From Pseudomonas mucidolens (GTDB lineage: Bacteria; Pseudomonadota; Gammaproteobacteria; Pseudomonadales; Pseudomonadaceae), in NCBI RefSeq assembly GCF_900106045.1, contig NZ_LT629802.1:5146001-5210000 (forward strand): a stretch of DNA of 64,000 nt, in the 5' to 3' direction. Each line of letters opens with the position of its first letter. The first letter of the stretch is position 1. Positions 1 through 9,399 of the stretch are shown piece by piece. A program made the position numbers and the translations under genes. The notes under the pieces were generated by a model. It had not been told where the DNA came from. It was given only the letters and a program-made list of their open reading frames with translations, and ran no database searches.

Positions 1-81
1 ATTCTGGGCTTGCAGCCAACTGAGCAAACCACGCTCGACTGCAGCCTGAATACCATTAACGTTCACACTGATGATCCGCAT
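1..81 (-). CDS. crc: Crc, catabolite repression control protein (5' end only)
   Basis: The first 27 codons read on the reverse strand from ATG at 81 give a protein beginning MRIISVNVNGIQAAVERG, the typical N-terminus of the exonuclease III-like (EEP fold) Crc protein of Pseudomonas. Crc acts with Hfq to repress translation of catabolic mRNAs when preferred carbon sources are present. The gene runs off the left edge of the window. It is divergent from pyrE, the arrangement recalled from other pseudomonads. Only the start is visible, so integrity of the rest cannot be judged. Confidence 0.9.
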   Translation of the reverse strand, partial: MRIISVNVNGIQAAVERGLLSWLQAQN

Positions 82-102
82 AAATGGCCCCAAAAATCAC
101 GT

Positions 103-119
103 GCGTGTATGATACACGC
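103..119. promoter_or_regulatory. 17-bp perfect palindrome between crc and pyrE
   Basis: GCGTGTAT-G-ATACACGC is a perfect inverted repeat with a single central base, lying in the 82-base gap between the divergent starts of crc and pyrE. It contains TATGAT on one strand and TATCAT on the other, so it could be a -10 element for either gene, an operator, or both. No convincing -35 element was seen at the right distance. Function is inferred only from position and symmetry. Confidence 0.35.
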
Positions 120-163
120 CGTCCACCTAATTAGCTAAATCCGTGGTATCTGAGGCTTTTTTC

Positions 164-811
164 ATGCAGGCGTATCAACGCGATTTCATTCGTTTTGCCA
201 TCGATCGCGGGGTTTTGCGCTTCGGTGAGTTCACCCTCAAGTCCGGGCGCACCAGCCCGTATTTCTTCAATGCCGGCCTGTTCAATTCGGGTTCGGCGCT
301 GGCTCAGCTCGGTCGTTTCTACGCCGCCGCCATTGTTGAAAGTGGTATTTCCTTCGATGTGCTGTTTGGTCCGGCCTACAAAGGTATTCCTTTGGCTGCC
401 GCGACAGCCGTGGCGCTGGCCGAACACCACGGGCGGGATTTGCCATGGTGCTTCAACCGCAAGGAAGCCAAGGCCCATGGCGAAGGCGGTAGCCTGGTCG
501 GGGCTGCACTGCAGGGCGATGTGCTGATTATCGACGACGTGATCACCGCGGGCACAGCCATTCGTGAAGTGATGCAGATCATCGCCTCCCAGGACGGCGC
601 CAAGGCCGCGGGCGTGCTGATTGCACTGAACCGTCAGGAACGTGGCAACGGTGAGTTGTCGGCGATCCAGGAAGTGGAGCGCGATTTCGCGATTCCGGTG
701 GTGAGCATTGTTTCGTTGAACCAGGTCTTGCAGTTTTTGGAAGACGATCCACAGCTCAAGCAGCACCTGCCGGCGGTCAAGGCGTACCGCGAGCAGTTCG
801 GCGTTCAATAA
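164..811 (+). CDS. pyrE: Orotate phosphoribosyltransferase
   Basis: PyrE joins orotate to PRPP to give orotidine monophosphate in pyrimidine synthesis, in the cytoplasm. The 215-residue protein has the family's NRKEAK loop (residues 98-103) and the PRPP-binding signature [10 protein letters not shown] (about 123-132). The start chosen is ATG 164 ([11 protein letters not shown]), which matches the usual length and has TGAGG upstream; an in-frame GTG at 143 would add seven residues with no support. It is convergent with argB, and a long hairpin built around a REPIN separates the two. Confidence 0.96.
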   Translation: MQAYQRDFIRFAIDRGVLRFGEFTLKSGRTSPYFFNAGLFNSGSALAQLGRFYAAAIVESGISFDVLFGPAYKGIPLAAATAVALAEHHGRDLPWCFNRKEAKAHGEGGSLVGAALQGDVLIIDDVITAGTAIREVMQIIASQDGAKAAGVLIALNRQERGNGELSAIQEVERDFAIPVVSIVSLNQVLQFLEDDPQLKQHLPAVKAYREQFGVQ

Positions 812-824
812 GCGCCGAGCAATA

Positions 825-954
825 AAAAGCCCCACCTTCTGTAAGAGCGAGCTTGCTCGCGAAGAACGTTAACGATGCCGCGTTTATTCTGGATAAGCGC
901 GGCGTCCTCAAGTTTTTCGCGAGCAAGCTCGCTCCTACAGAGGGTGGGGCTTTT
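825..954. repeat. REPIN nested inside a terminator-like stem between pyrE and argB
   Basis: Positions 825-863 and 916-954 are near-perfect reverse complements with about two mismatches. The outer part (AAAAGCCCCACC at 825-836 pairing with GGTGGGGCTTTT at 943-954) has the look of a bidirectional rho-independent terminator. The inner part (GGAGCGAGCTTGCTCGCG type) is a REP core as found in P. fluorescens REPINs. The interior also holds GCCGCG/CGCGGC. The structure ends four bases before the argB stop and begins 13 bases after the pyrE stop, so it probably ends transcription of both genes. Confidence 0.8.
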
Positions 955-958
955 GTGC

Positions 959-1864
<906 letters not shown>

Positions 1865-1883
1865 TCAGGGCTCCGGGCAAAAA

Positions 1884-3281
1884 TCAGAACGGTAATTGGA
1901 GATCAGGGGCAACACGTTTCAACTGGGCGTGGAACACGTCCTTGATGCGCTGCAACTCGGCCTCGGTATCCGCCTCGAAACGCAGGACCAGCACCGGTGT
2001 GGTGTTGGAAGCGCGAACCAGGCCCCAGCCTTCGGCATAATCGACTCGCACACCATCAATGGTGGTCAGGCTGGCACCTTCGCCCCATTGCGCATCGTGC
2101 AGTGCATCAATGATGCTGAATTTGCTCTCTTCGGTCACATGGATATTGATTTCCGGCGTGGAAATATCATTCGGGAAGGTCTGGAACAGCGCTTCTGCCG
2201 TGGATTTTTCCTTGCTGAGGATTTCCAGCAGGCGCGCGGCGCTGTAAATGCCGTCATCAAAACCGAACCAGCGTTCCTTGAAGAACACGTGGCCGCTCAT
2301 TTCGCCGGCCAACAGGGCGCCGGTTTCCTTCATTTTTTTCTTGATCAGCGAGTGACCGGTCTTCCACATCAGTGGGCGGCCACCATATTCCTTGATCAGT
2401 GGCGTCAGGCGACGGGTGCATTTCACGTCGAAGATGATCTCGGCGCCGGGATTGCGCGCCACCACATCGCGGGCGAACAGCATCAGCAAGCGGTCCGGGA
2501 ACACGATATTGCCGGTGTTGGTCACCACGCCGACACGGTCGCCGTCGCCGTCGAACGCGAGGCCGACATCGGCGCCGACTTCTTCGACCTTGGCGATCAG
2601 GTCCACCAGGTTCTCAGGCTTGCCCGGATCCGGATGATGGTTGGGGAAGTTGCCGTCAACCTCGCAGAACAGTGGGATCACTTCGCAGTTCAGGGCTTCG
2701 AGCAGTTGCGGGGCGATCACACCGGCCGCGCCGTTGCCGCAATCCACCACCACTTTCAGGCGACGCTCGAGCTGGATGTCGCCGGTGATTTCATCCGAGT
2801 AGCGCTGGAGAATATCGACTCGGGTGATGCTGCCTTCGCCGCTGGTCAGGTCATTGGTCTTGAGGCGCGTGTGCAGCGCCTGGATCTGCTCGTTGGCCAG
2901 GGTGTCGCCCGCGATTACGATCTTGAAGCCATTGTAGTCCGACGGGTTGTGGCTGCCGGTGAGCATCACGCCCGACTTGCCAGCCAGTACGTTGGCGGCG
3001 TAGTACAGCGCAGGCGTCGGCACCAGGCCGACATCGCTGACATGGCAGCCGCTGTCGGCCAGGCCCTGAATCAGCTGTTCAACCAACTCCGGGCCCGACA
3101 GGCGGCCGTCGCGGCCCACTGACACGTTGGGTTCGCCCTGAGCCAGGCTCTGTGAACCAATGGCGCGGCCGATCCAGTAGGCGGTTTCGGCGGTCAGGGT
3201 TTTCGGGACGACGCCACGGATGTCGTAGGCGCGGAAAATGCTGTCGGGAAAGCTCGGTGCGACGTGGGCTGCGTTGCTCAT
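1884..3281 (-). CDS. algC: Phosphomannomutase/phosphoglucomutase AlgC
   Basis: AlgC interconverts mannose-6-P/mannose-1-P and glucose-6-P/glucose-1-P, feeding alginate, LPS and rhamnolipid precursors. The 465-residue protein carries the phosphoserine loop TGSHNPSDYNG with the catalytic serine near residue 110, the metal loop DGDGDR and the sugar-specificity loop GEMSGH. The start chosen is ATG 3281 (MSNAAHVAPSFPDS), which gives the family length. The reading frame stays open upstream to 3509, but that extension looks non-coding and AT-rich. The gene follows dut after a 261-base gap. Confidence 0.96.
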   Translation of the reverse strand: MSNAAHVAPSFPDSIFRAYDIRGVVPKTLTAETAYWIGRAIGSQSLAQGEPNVSVGRDGRLSGPELVEQLIQGLADSGCHVSDVGLVPTPALYYAANVLAGKSGVMLTGSHNPSDYNGFKIVIAGDTLANEQIQALHTRLKTNDLTSGEGSITRVDILQRYSDEITGDIQLERRLKVVVDCGNGAAGVIAPQLLEALNCEVIPLFCEVDGNFPNHHPDPGKPENLVDLIAKVEEVGADVGLAFDGDGDRVGVVTNTGNIVFPDRLLMLFARDVVARNPGAEIIFDVKCTRRLTPLIKEYGGRPLMWKTGHSLIKKKMKETGALLAGEMSGHVFFKERWFGFDDGIYSAARLLEILSKEKSTAEALFQTFPNDISTPEINIHVTEESKFSIIDALHDAQWGEGASLTTIDGVRVDYAEGWGLVRASNTTPVLVLRFEADTEAELQRIKDVFHAQLKRVAPDLQLPF

Positions 3282-3542
3282 CACTGGGAAACTCCATCGA
3301 TACGGTGCGGGGCAGGCCTGAATATTGCTGAACAGCAGGCTCGGGCTGAAAGGTAAGACGGTGTTTCTGGCATAGAGTTCGTGGAGCAAAAGTGCCATCG
3401 CCGCCGCAATACAGCTTTTTTGTCTATTTAATACATTGATTTTTAAACAAAAATCGCGCTGGTCAGCACGCCTTATTCGTCTTCCTTGAGGGGGATGCGT
3501 TGCCCGCAAGCCGGGTCGGGCACCCGGCCTGTCTCAGCGTAT

Positions 3543-3998
3543 TCAGTGGCTGCCGGAATGCCCGAAACCGCCTGCGCCACGCTGAGTCTCGTCAAATTCT
3601 TGCACCAGTTCGAAGTGTGCCTGCACCACCGGCACCAGCACCAGTTGTGCAATGCGTTCACCGACGGCGATGTTGAATGCAGTTTGGCCACGGTTCCAGC
3701 AGGACACCATCAGTTCGCCCTGGTAGTCGGAATCGATCAGGCCCACCAGGTTGCCCAGCACGATGCCGTGTTTGTGGCCCAGGCCGGAGCGCGGCAGGAT
3801 CAGCGCGGCCAGACCCGGGTCGCCGACGTAAATCGACAGGCCGGTCGGGATCAGCAGGGTCTGGCCTGGCTCGAGGACGCGGTCCTCTTTGAGCATGGCG
3901 CGCAGGTCGAGCCCGGCGGAGCCTGGGGTCGCGTAGGCCGGCAGCGGGAAGTCGGTGCCGAGGCGGGTGTCGAGGATCTTGGCTTGCAAAGCGTGCAT
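3543..3998 (-). CDS. dut: dUTP diphosphatase (dUTPase)
   Basis: Dut hydrolyses dUTP to dUMP, keeping uracil out of DNA and supplying thymidylate synthesis. The 151-residue protein contains the trimeric dUTPase motifs in order: [30 protein letters not shown], and the C-terminal glycine-rich arm [10 protein letters not shown]. Length and motif spacing are normal. It begins five bases after the coaBC stop, so coaBC-dut is probably one transcript, with algC and argB further downstream on the same strand. Confidence 0.97.
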   Translation of the reverse strand: MHALQAKILDTRLGTDFPLPAYATPGSAGLDLRAMLKEDRVLEPGQTLLIPTGLSIYVGDPGLAALILPRSGLGHKHGIVLGNLVGLIDSDYQGELMVSCWNRGQTAFNIAVGERIAQLVLVPVVQAHFELVQEFDETQRGAGGFGHSGSH

Positions 3999-4003
3999 GG
4001 AAA

Positions 4004-5212
4004 TTAAACCTGGTTCAGCCGTTGGGCGATAAAAGAGATCAGTTGGCGGGCAATCTTGCCCTTGCTGGTCTGGGCGAAAAGGGTGGCGTGCAGCGCTCGG
4101 TCGATCACGCTGCAGGCGTTTTCCTCGCTGTTGAAGCCGATGCTTGGGTTGGCGACATCATTGGCAACGATCAGGTCGAGGTTTTTGTCTTTCAACTTGC
4201 GTGCGGCGTAGTCCAGCAGGCGTTCGGTCTCGGCTGCGAAACCGACGCTGAACGGGCGGTCCGGACGGGTGGCGATGGTCGCCAGAATGTCCGGGTTGCG
4301 GACCATTTGCAGGAGCAGGCCGTCGCCACTTGTAGGGTCTTTCTTGAGTTTTTGCGGTGCAACGACTTCAGGGCGGTAGTCCGCCACTGCTGCCGAAGCG
4401 ATGAACAGGTCGCAGGGAATCGCTGCCTCACAGGCCGCCAGCATGTCCCGGGCGCTGACCACGTCGATGCGCGTGACCCGATCCGGGGTCGGTAAATGCA
4501 CCGGGCCGGTGATCAGTGTGACGCGAGCGCCTGCCTCAACCGCGGCTTCGGCCAGGGCAAAGCCCATTTTTCCTGAGCTATGGTTGGTGATGTAGCGCAC
4601 CGGGTCGATGTTTTCCTGGGTCGGGCCGGCGGTGATCAACACGTGTTTGCCGGTCAGCGCCAGGTGCTGGAAGCACTCCGCGGCACACAGCGCCAGGTCG
4701 GTGGCTTCAAGCATCCGGCCCAGGCCGACATCGCCGCAGGCCTGGCTGCCGGAGGCCGGGCCGAAGACCTTGAGGCCACGGCTTTGCAGCAATTGGGTGT
4801 TGGCCTGGGTGGCGGGGTCGCGCCACATGGCTTGATTCATCGCCGGGGCGATGGCGACCGTGGCGTCGGTCGCCAGTACCAGAGTGGTCAGCAAGTCGTC
4901 GGCAATGCCTTGGGCGAGGCGAGCGATCAGGTCGGCGGTCGCCGGCGCGATCAGCACCAGGTCGGCCCACTTGGCCAGCTCGATATGGCCCATGGCTGCT
5001 TCGGCGGCAGGGTCCAGCAGATCCAGGTGCACCGGATGGCCGGACAGTGCCTGCATGGTCAACGGCGTAATGAATTCGCTGCCACCACGGGTCATGACCA
5101 CACGCACTTCCGCGCCCTGGTCCAGAAGCCGGCGAACCAGCTCTGCGCTCTTGTAGGCGGCAATGCCGCCGCCGACGCCGAGAACGATGCGTTTCCGATA
5201 CAGACGCTGCAT
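4004..5212 (-). CDS. coaBC: Bifunctional phosphopantothenoylcysteine decarboxylase/synthetase
   Basis: CoaBC joins cysteine to 4'-phosphopantothenate (CoaB part) and decarboxylates the product (CoaC part) in coenzyme A synthesis. The 402-residue protein starts with the flavin-binding CoaC domain ([14 protein letters not shown] near residues 12-25; PAMNQAMW further on). From about residue 185 follows the CoaB domain with [18 protein letters not shown] and the KLKKD motif. It is divergent from radC, as recalled in other gamma-proteobacteria. Confidence 0.96.
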   Translation of the reverse strand: MQRLYRKRIVLGVGGGIAAYKSAELVRRLLDQGAEVRVVMTRGGSEFITPLTMQALSGHPVHLDLLDPAAEAAMGHIELAKWADLVLIAPATADLIARLAQGIADDLLTTLVLATDATVAIAPAMNQAMWRDPATQANTQLLQSRGLKVFGPASGSQACGDVGLGRMLEATDLALCAAECFQHLALTGKHVLITAGPTQENIDPVRYITNHSSGKMGFALAEAAVEAGARVTLITGPVHLPTPDRVTRIDVVSARDMLAACEAAIPCDLFIASAAVADYRPEVVAPQKLKKDPTSGDGLLLQMVRNPDILATIATRPDRPFSVGFAAETERLLDYAARKLKDKNLDLIVANDVANPSIGFNSEENACSVIDRALHATLFAQTSKGKIARQLISFIAQRLNQV

Positions 5213-5343
5213 TGGCTTGCCTTTCCAGTTCAGTGATGGCGTTGCGATCCCCCCTCCCCAGGAGAAATCGCACGCAAAAAAGAGGGCCTACGATAACACA
5301 GCGACCGCCTTGCAACAGCGGCGTACATGCATACGGAGGTGCT

Positions 5344-6018
5344 ATGAGTATTCGCGATTGGCCTGCGGCGGAGCGGCCACGAGAGAAGCTTTTGGAGTTG
5401 GGAGCGGCGAGTCTTTCGGACGCCGAATTGCTGGCGATCTTCTTGCGTACGGGGGTGTCCGGCAAGAGTGCGGTGGACCTTGCACGCTATTTGCTGGGGC
5501 AATTCGGCAGCTTGCGTGCGTTGCTGGATGCCAGGCAGAGCGTGTTCAGCCAGCACTTGGGCCTGGGGCCGGCAAAATTCGCCCAGCTCCAGGCAGTGCT
5601 GGAGATGGCCCGACGCCACATGGCCGAGCGCCTGCGCAACGATTCGGTCCTGGAAAGTCCGGTCGCTGTGCGTAACTACCTCAAGGCACTGCTGCGTCAT
5701 GAGCCCCATGAAGTGTTCGGGTGTCTGTTTCTCGATTCAAAACATCGGGTGCTGGGTTTCGAGAAGCTGTTCCAGGGCACCATCGACAGCGCCACGGTCT
5801 ACCCTCGGCAAGTGGTCAAGCGCGCCCTGGATTACAACGCCGCTGCGCTGATCTTGTGTCACAACCACCCTTCGGGCAGTACTGAGCCGAGTCTCGCTGA
5901 TCGAAAATTGACCAAGGAGATGCAAAGGGCCCTGGAGTTGGTGGATGTGCGGGTGCTCGATCATATTATCGTGGGCGACGGCGACCCGCTGTCGATGGTT
6001 GAATACGGGTGGATGTAG
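5344..6018 (+). CDS. radC: RadC family JAMM-domain protein
   Basis: The 224-residue protein has an N-terminal helix-hairpin-helix-like region and a C-terminal MPN/JAMM domain with the metal motif [14 protein letters not shown] (residues 173-186). RadC was named for DNA repair, but its real role is unsettled. The start ATG 5344 ([16 protein letters not shown]) has a strong GGAGG just upstream and matches the family N-terminus; the frame is open further upstream but without a supported start. Confidence 0.93.
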   Translation: MSIRDWPAAERPREKLLELGAASLSDAELLAIFLRTGVSGKSAVDLARYLLGQFGSLRALLDARQSVFSQHLGLGPAKFAQLQAVLEMARRHMAERLRNDSVLESPVAVRNYLKALLRHEPHEVFGCLFLDSKHRVLGFEKLFQGTIDSATVYPRQVVKRALDYNAAALILCHNHPSGSTEPSLADRKLTKEMQRALELVDVRVLDHIIVGDGDPLSMVEYGWM

Positions 6019-6066
6019 AGAGGCAGCGGCGAGCCATAAGCCGCAAGCCTCAAGTTAGGTTGCAGC

Positions 6067-7659
6067 TTATGGCTCGAGGCTGACCTTGGAGAAATCCTGC
6101 CGACCGAAGGGGCTGACCTGGTAGCCCTTGACTTCCTTGCGTGTCAGGGCGAAGGCGGTCGGGTGTGCCAAGGGTAGCCACAGCGCCTGCTGCTGGATTT
6201 GCGTCTGGGCCTGCTGATACAGCTTGCTGCGCACACCTTGTTCGTTGGTGGTTTTGCCCGCGCTGATCAACTTGTCCAGGGTCGGGTTGCAATAACGGGC
6301 GAAGTTGGTGCCGGACTTCACTGCCGCGCAAGCGAACTGCGGCGTCAGGAAGTTATCCGGGTCGCCATTGTCGCCGGCCCAGCCCATAAACAGCAGGTCA
6401 TGCTCGCCGGCCTTGGCGCGGCGGATTAATTCGCCCCACTCGATCACGCGAATCTCGGCCTGAATGCCGACCTTGGCCAGGTCGGCTTGCAACAATTGGG
6501 CGCCCAGGTTCGGATTAGGGTTCAGCAGGCTGCCTGAGGGCCGAGTCCAGATCGTGGTCTTGAAACCGTCCTTGAGTCCGGCGCGCTCCAGCAATGCCTT
6601 GGCCTTGGCAACGTCCTGTGGATAACCGGGCAGGTCCTTGGCGTAACTCCAGGTGCTGGAAGGATAAGGGCCGTTGGCCGCTTCGGCAGTTCCTTCAAAT
6701 ACGGCTTTCAGGTAAGTGCTCTTGTCGAAGGCCAGGTTGATGGCCTGGCGAACCTCGGGCTTGTCCAGTGGAGGGTGCTGGCTGTTGATCGCCACAAAGG
6801 CGGTCATGAACGCGGCGGTTTTTTCAACCTTCAACTCGGCGTCCTGCCGGGCCTCGCCGATATCCAGCGGTTTGGGCGACAGGGCGATCTGGCACTCGTC
6901 ACGGCGCAACTTCTGCAAGCGCACATTGGCATCCGGGGTGATGGCAAAGATCAAGTTGTCCACCGCGGGTTTGCCGGCGAAGTAATTCGGGTTGGCCTTG
7001 TAGCGAATGACTGCGTCTTTCTGGAAACGCCTGAAAACGAAGGGGCCTGTGCCGATAGGCTGGCTGTTGAGTTTTTCGGGAGTGCCGGCCTTGAGCAATT
7101 TTTCGGCGTATTCGGCCGAGTAGATCGAAGCAAAGCCCATGCTCAGCGCCGCCAGGAACGTGGAGTCGGCGTGATCCAGGGTAAAACGCACGGTCAGCGG
7201 ATCCAGCGCGTCGATTTTCTTGATCAGCGCTGGCAGTTGCAGGGACTGGGCGTGGGGGAAGCCGCTTTGGGCAATCTTGTGCCATGGGTTGGCTGGGTCG
7301 AGCATGCGCTCGAAGCTGAAGCGCACATCTTCAGCGGTCAGGGTACGACTCGGATTGAAATAGCCGGTGCGGTGGAATTTGACGTCCGGGTGCAACGCGA
7401 AGGTGTAGGTCAGGCCATCCGCCGAGACTTCCCAGCTGTCGGCGAGACTGGGGACCAGCGTCGCGGTGGCGGCGTCGAACTCCACGAGGCGATTCATCAG
7501 CACATCCGCCGAAGCGTTGGTGGTGGTCAGCGAGTTGTACTGCACCACATCGAACCCTTCGGGGCTGGCCTCGGTGCAGACACTCAAGGTGGTGGCCGCC
7601 TGCGCCAGCGGCGCAATAAAAAGAGGGGCGAGCAATAGCGGTAGGGCTGCGAGGCGCAT
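6067..7659 (-). CDS. Dipeptide-type ABC transporter substrate-binding protein
   Basis: This is a periplasmic solute-binding protein of the DppA/OppA family (SBP_bac_5), 530 residues with an N-terminal signal peptide (MRLAALPLLLAPLFIAPLAQA) starting at ATG 7659 behind AAAGGAAA. Typical family stretches are present: FALHPDVKFH, TAEDVRFSFERM, PIGTGPF and the C-terminal WLPLAHP. Such proteins bring peptides or haem to an inner-membrane permease. No permease or ATPase gene is adjacent, so it probably works with a transporter encoded elsewhere. Its ligand cannot be read from the sequence. Confidence 0.9.
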   Translation of the reverse strand: MRLAALPLLLAPLFIAPLAQAATTLSVCTEASPEGFDVVQYNSLTTTNASADVLMNRLVEFDAATATLVPSLADSWEVSADGLTYTFALHPDVKFHRTGYFNPSRTLTAEDVRFSFERMLDPANPWHKIAQSGFPHAQSLQLPALIKKIDALDPLTVRFTLDHADSTFLAALSMGFASIYSAEYAEKLLKAGTPEKLNSQPIGTGPFVFRRFQKDAVIRYKANPNYFAGKPAVDNLIFAITPDANVRLQKLRRDECQIALSPKPLDIGEARQDAELKVEKTAAFMTAFVAINSQHPPLDKPEVRQAINLAFDKSTYLKAVFEGTAEAANGPYPSSTWSYAKDLPGYPQDVAKAKALLERAGLKDGFKTTIWTRPSGSLLNPNPNLGAQLLQADLAKVGIQAEIRVIEWGELIRRAKAGEHDLLFMGWAGDNGDPDNFLTPQFACAAVKSGTNFARYCNPTLDKLISAGKTTNEQGVRSKLYQQAQTQIQQQALWLPLAHPTAFALTRKEVKGYQVSPFGRQDFSKVSLEP

Positions 7660-7940
7660 ATTCGGTTTCCTTTGCAGATCGAAGGCCCATCTGCGAGTGC
7701 AGTCTGGAAAAGTCCTACCGTAGTAGGCTGGTTGGAAAATGACTAGCCCATTTTTGGCTGTGCTTTTGCGGCAAATGCTGTTTTGATGACGCCTCACGTC
7801 TTTTGGCCCGGCACTTTGCGGTGCGCGTTGGCTCGGTAAATGATTCGGTGCGACGAGCGGTGAATTTGCACTGGGCCCCGTTGTTGCGGCGGTTCAGGCC
7901 TTTGCAGGCACGATTTAGCCCAGGAAATACACACGGGTTG

Positions 7941-7969
7941 TTGTTGCACTGGGGTCTTTCTGGTATAAA
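7941..7969 (+). promoter_or_regulatory. Candidate sigma-70 promoter for rpmB-rpmG
   Basis: TTGTTG (7941-7946) and TATAAA (7964-7969) are separated by 17 bases. The -10 element is good and the -35 element partial. Transcription would begin near 7976, about 140 bases before the rpmB start. Confidence 0.5.
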
Positions 7970-8039
7970 GCAGCGCTCTTTTCTAGGGGCCCGGTTCCTT
8001 CGCTTGTAGGTGTAGCCGGTAAGACCCTTAAAGAAACGC

Positions 8040-8098
8040 GGCGCCTGGCGCCAAATGACTGAGAGATTAAGCGGCCAACCCATGCCGGGTTGGGCATG
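8040..8098 (+). promoter_or_regulatory. Structured rpmB leader with inverted repeats
   Basis: The leader holds GGCGCC-T-GGCGCC (8040-8052) and a stem CATGCC (8081-8086) with GGCATG (8093-8098). The second stem overlaps a competing pair AACCC (8077-8081) with GGGTT (8087-8091). Mutually exclusive hairpins this close to the start at 8118 could allow translational control, but no known riboswitch or ribosomal-protein motif was recognised. Confidence 0.35.
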
Positions 8099-8117
8099 AG
8101 GTTTAGAGGGCTGAGGC

Positions 8118-8351
8118 ATGTCGAGAGTCTGTCAAGTTACCGGTAAGGGTCCGGTGACTGGGAATAACATTTCCCACGCAAACAACAAAACCCGTCGTCG
8201 TTTCCTGCCAAACCTGCAGCATCACCGCTTCTGGGTTGAAGAAGAGAAACGTTTTGTCCGTCTGCGCGTATCTGCCAAAGGCATGCGCATCATCGACAAG
8301 CGTGGCATCACTGTCGTGCTCGCTGAACTGCGCCGCGACGGCAAAATCTAA
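8118..8351 (+). CDS. rpmB: 50S ribosomal protein L28
   Basis: The 77-residue protein [17 protein letters not shown] is unmistakable L28, a structural protein of the large ribosomal subunit, of normal length with many basic residues. The stop overlaps the ribosome-binding site of rpmG 11 bases on, so the two form an operon. A likely promoter and a structured leader precede it. Confidence 0.98.
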   Translation: MSRVCQVTGKGPVTGNNISHANNKTRRRFLPNLQHHRFWVEEEKRFVRLRVSAKGMRIIDKRGITVVLAELRRDGKI

Positions 8352-8362
8352 GGAGCTATATC

Positions 8363-8518
8363 ATGCGTGAATTGATTCGAATGATCTCTAGCGCCGGTAC
8401 TGGTCACTTCTACACTACCGACAAGAACAAGCGTACTACCCCGGACAAGCTCGAAAAGAAAATGTTCGACCCGCGCGTTCGCAAGCACGTGATCTACAAA
8501 GAAGGCAAAATCAAGTAA
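8363..8518 (+). CDS. rpmG: 50S ribosomal protein L33
   Basis: ATG 8363 opens a 51-residue frame beginning [19 protein letters not shown] and ending [11 protein letters not shown], the standard bacterial L33 of the large subunit. AAGGAG (8350-8355) gives a good ribosome-binding site. There is no CxxC zinc pair, so it is the zinc-independent form. It is the second gene of the rpmB operon and is followed directly by a strong terminator. Confidence 0.97.
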   Translation: MRELIRMISSAGTGHFYTTDKNKRTTPDKLEKKMFDPRVRKHVIYKEGKIK

Positions 8519-8541
8519 TTGGTTTTCTTTCTTGTGAAAAA

Positions 8542-8572
8542 AACCCGCATCTCACGATGCGGGTTTTTTTTG
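8542..8572 (+). terminator. Rho-independent terminator after rpmG
   Basis: AACCCGCAT (8542-8550) pairs perfectly with ATGCGGGTT (8557-8565) across a six-base loop and runs into a T-rich tail. It lies 24 bases after the rpmG stop. Confidence 0.9.
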
Positions 8573-8631
8573 TCTTCAAAAAAGCCCTTATCGAGCGAAC
8601 GCTGCCGCTTCAATTAAGCCTGAGTAAACCT

Positions 8632-8767
8632 TGTGGCGAGGGGGCTTGTCCCCCGTTGGGCTGCGCAGCAGCCCTGAAACCTGTCACCCCGTTTTGACTG
8701 GAGGATCGGGGGGAGACCTTTTGGGGGCTGCTGCGCAGCCCAACGGGGGACAAGCCCCCTCGCCACA
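8632..8767. repeat. REPIN with 43-base perfect arms
   Basis: Positions 8632-8674 and 8725-8767 are exact reverse complements over 43 bases. Each arm starts with TGTGGCGAGGGGGCTTG, the head of a P. fluorescens REP family different from the one next to pyrE, and ends with a GCTGCGCAGCAGC palindrome. The pair is separated by 50 bases and lies between rpmG and the cupin gene. Confidence 0.85.
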
Positions 8768-8808
8768 GGACAAGCCCTCCCTCATCACAGCGCTCAATGG
8801 GGTTTTGA

Positions 8809-9171
8809 TCAGGCCTTGCTTTCGAATATCACGTAGATCTTGCGGCAGGTTTCCAGCACCTCCCAGGTACCGCTGAAACCGGCTGGAATTACAAACCGGT
8901 CACCGGCGCGTAAGGTCTTGGCATTCCCGTCGACATCGCGCAACACCGAAACGCCCTGGACGATTTCGCAGTACTCGTGCTCGGTGTAGTTCACTTTCCA
9001 TTGTCCGACTTCACCTTCCCAGACGCCGGCGTTCATCTGGCCGCACGGGCTGTTGTAATGGTTGTAGACGGTTTGTTGCGGATCGCCCTTGAGGATCTTC
9101 TCCGCGGCGGGGCTGTAGCGTTCGGCGGCGGTGGCGGCTTGGCTGAAGTCGACGATGGTTTGAATGCTCAT
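8809..9171 (-). CDS. Small cupin protein (DUF861/EutQ-like)
   Basis: This is a 120-residue single-domain protein with a cupin barrel of the DUF861 type: WKVNYTEHEYCEIVQG for the first conserved motif and AGDRFVIPAGFSGTW for the second. Enzymes of this group are small and mostly uncharacterised; a ligand cannot be assigned. It is divergent from the kauB-like dehydrogenase gene and the shared 228-base gap has two PuuR-like palindromes, so it may belong to the polyamine catabolic regulon. The related gene sits near kauB in P. aeruginosa as I recall it. Confidence 0.8.
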   Translation of the reverse strand: MSIQTIVDFSQAATAAERYSPAAEKILKGDPQQTVYNHYNSPCGQMNAGVWEGEVGQWKVNYTEHEYCEIVQGVSVLRDVDGNAKTLRAGDRFVIPAGFSGTWEVLETCRKIYVIFESKA

Positions 9172-9213
9172 GTGCGTGTCCCGTCTAGGCCCGTGGTTGT
9201 AGAGCCAAAGTCT

Positions 9214-9233
9214 ATGTTTATTAAAATGAACAT
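9214..9233. promoter_or_regulatory. Candidate PauR (PuuR-type) operator 1
   Basis: ATGTTTATTAAAATGAACAT is an imperfect palindrome (18 of 20 positions symmetric) in the gap between the divergent cupin and aldehyde dehydrogenase genes. It contains TGTT-N8-TGAAC and ends in ATGAACA, like the recalled recognition sequence of E. coli PuuR. The matching regulator gene lies at 20993. Confidence 0.45.
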
Positions 9234-9255
9234 CGCAAGGGTGTTTGCCGTCGTT

Positions 9256-9276
9256 ATGTCAAATATATTGAAACAT
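9256..9276. promoter_or_regulatory. Candidate PauR (PuuR-type) operator 2
   Basis: ATGTC-N11-AACAT with core AAATATATTGAAA is a second AT-rich, near-symmetric element 23 bases after the first, in the same divergent gap. It fits TGTC-N8-TGAA. Two sites in tandem are common for repressors of this class. Confidence 0.4.
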
Positions 9277-9399
9277 CCCTGGCGGCTGGTTTAGGGTGGA
9301 GGGTGCCTTGAGCCGAACAGATGGCTGGCCGGGCAAGCATTCTTTGAAGGCGCCTGGGGATACCCCGGACGCTTCATTCAATAAGAGGAGGACACTCGC

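Larger units (their letters stand above)
7660..8117. other. 458-base gap between binding-protein gene and rpmB
   Basis: No convincing gene is seen here. The left part holds the upstream region of the reverse-strand binding-protein gene. The right part holds a likely rpmB promoter (7941-7969) and a leader of roughly 140 bases rich in short inverted repeats. Short open frames in this gap lack ribosome-binding sites and family features. Confidence 0.6.

Noticed and set aside
1896..3122. 408-codon frame opposite algC
   Set aside because: Shadow of algC without recognisable domains.
3282..3509. Upstream extension of algC in frame
   Set aside because: AT-rich and lacking a ribosome-binding site; the usual AlgC start at 3281 is well supported.
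8631..8876. 81-codon frame over the REPIN
   Set aside because: Runs through an inverted repeat and into the cupin gene's antisense; not coding.
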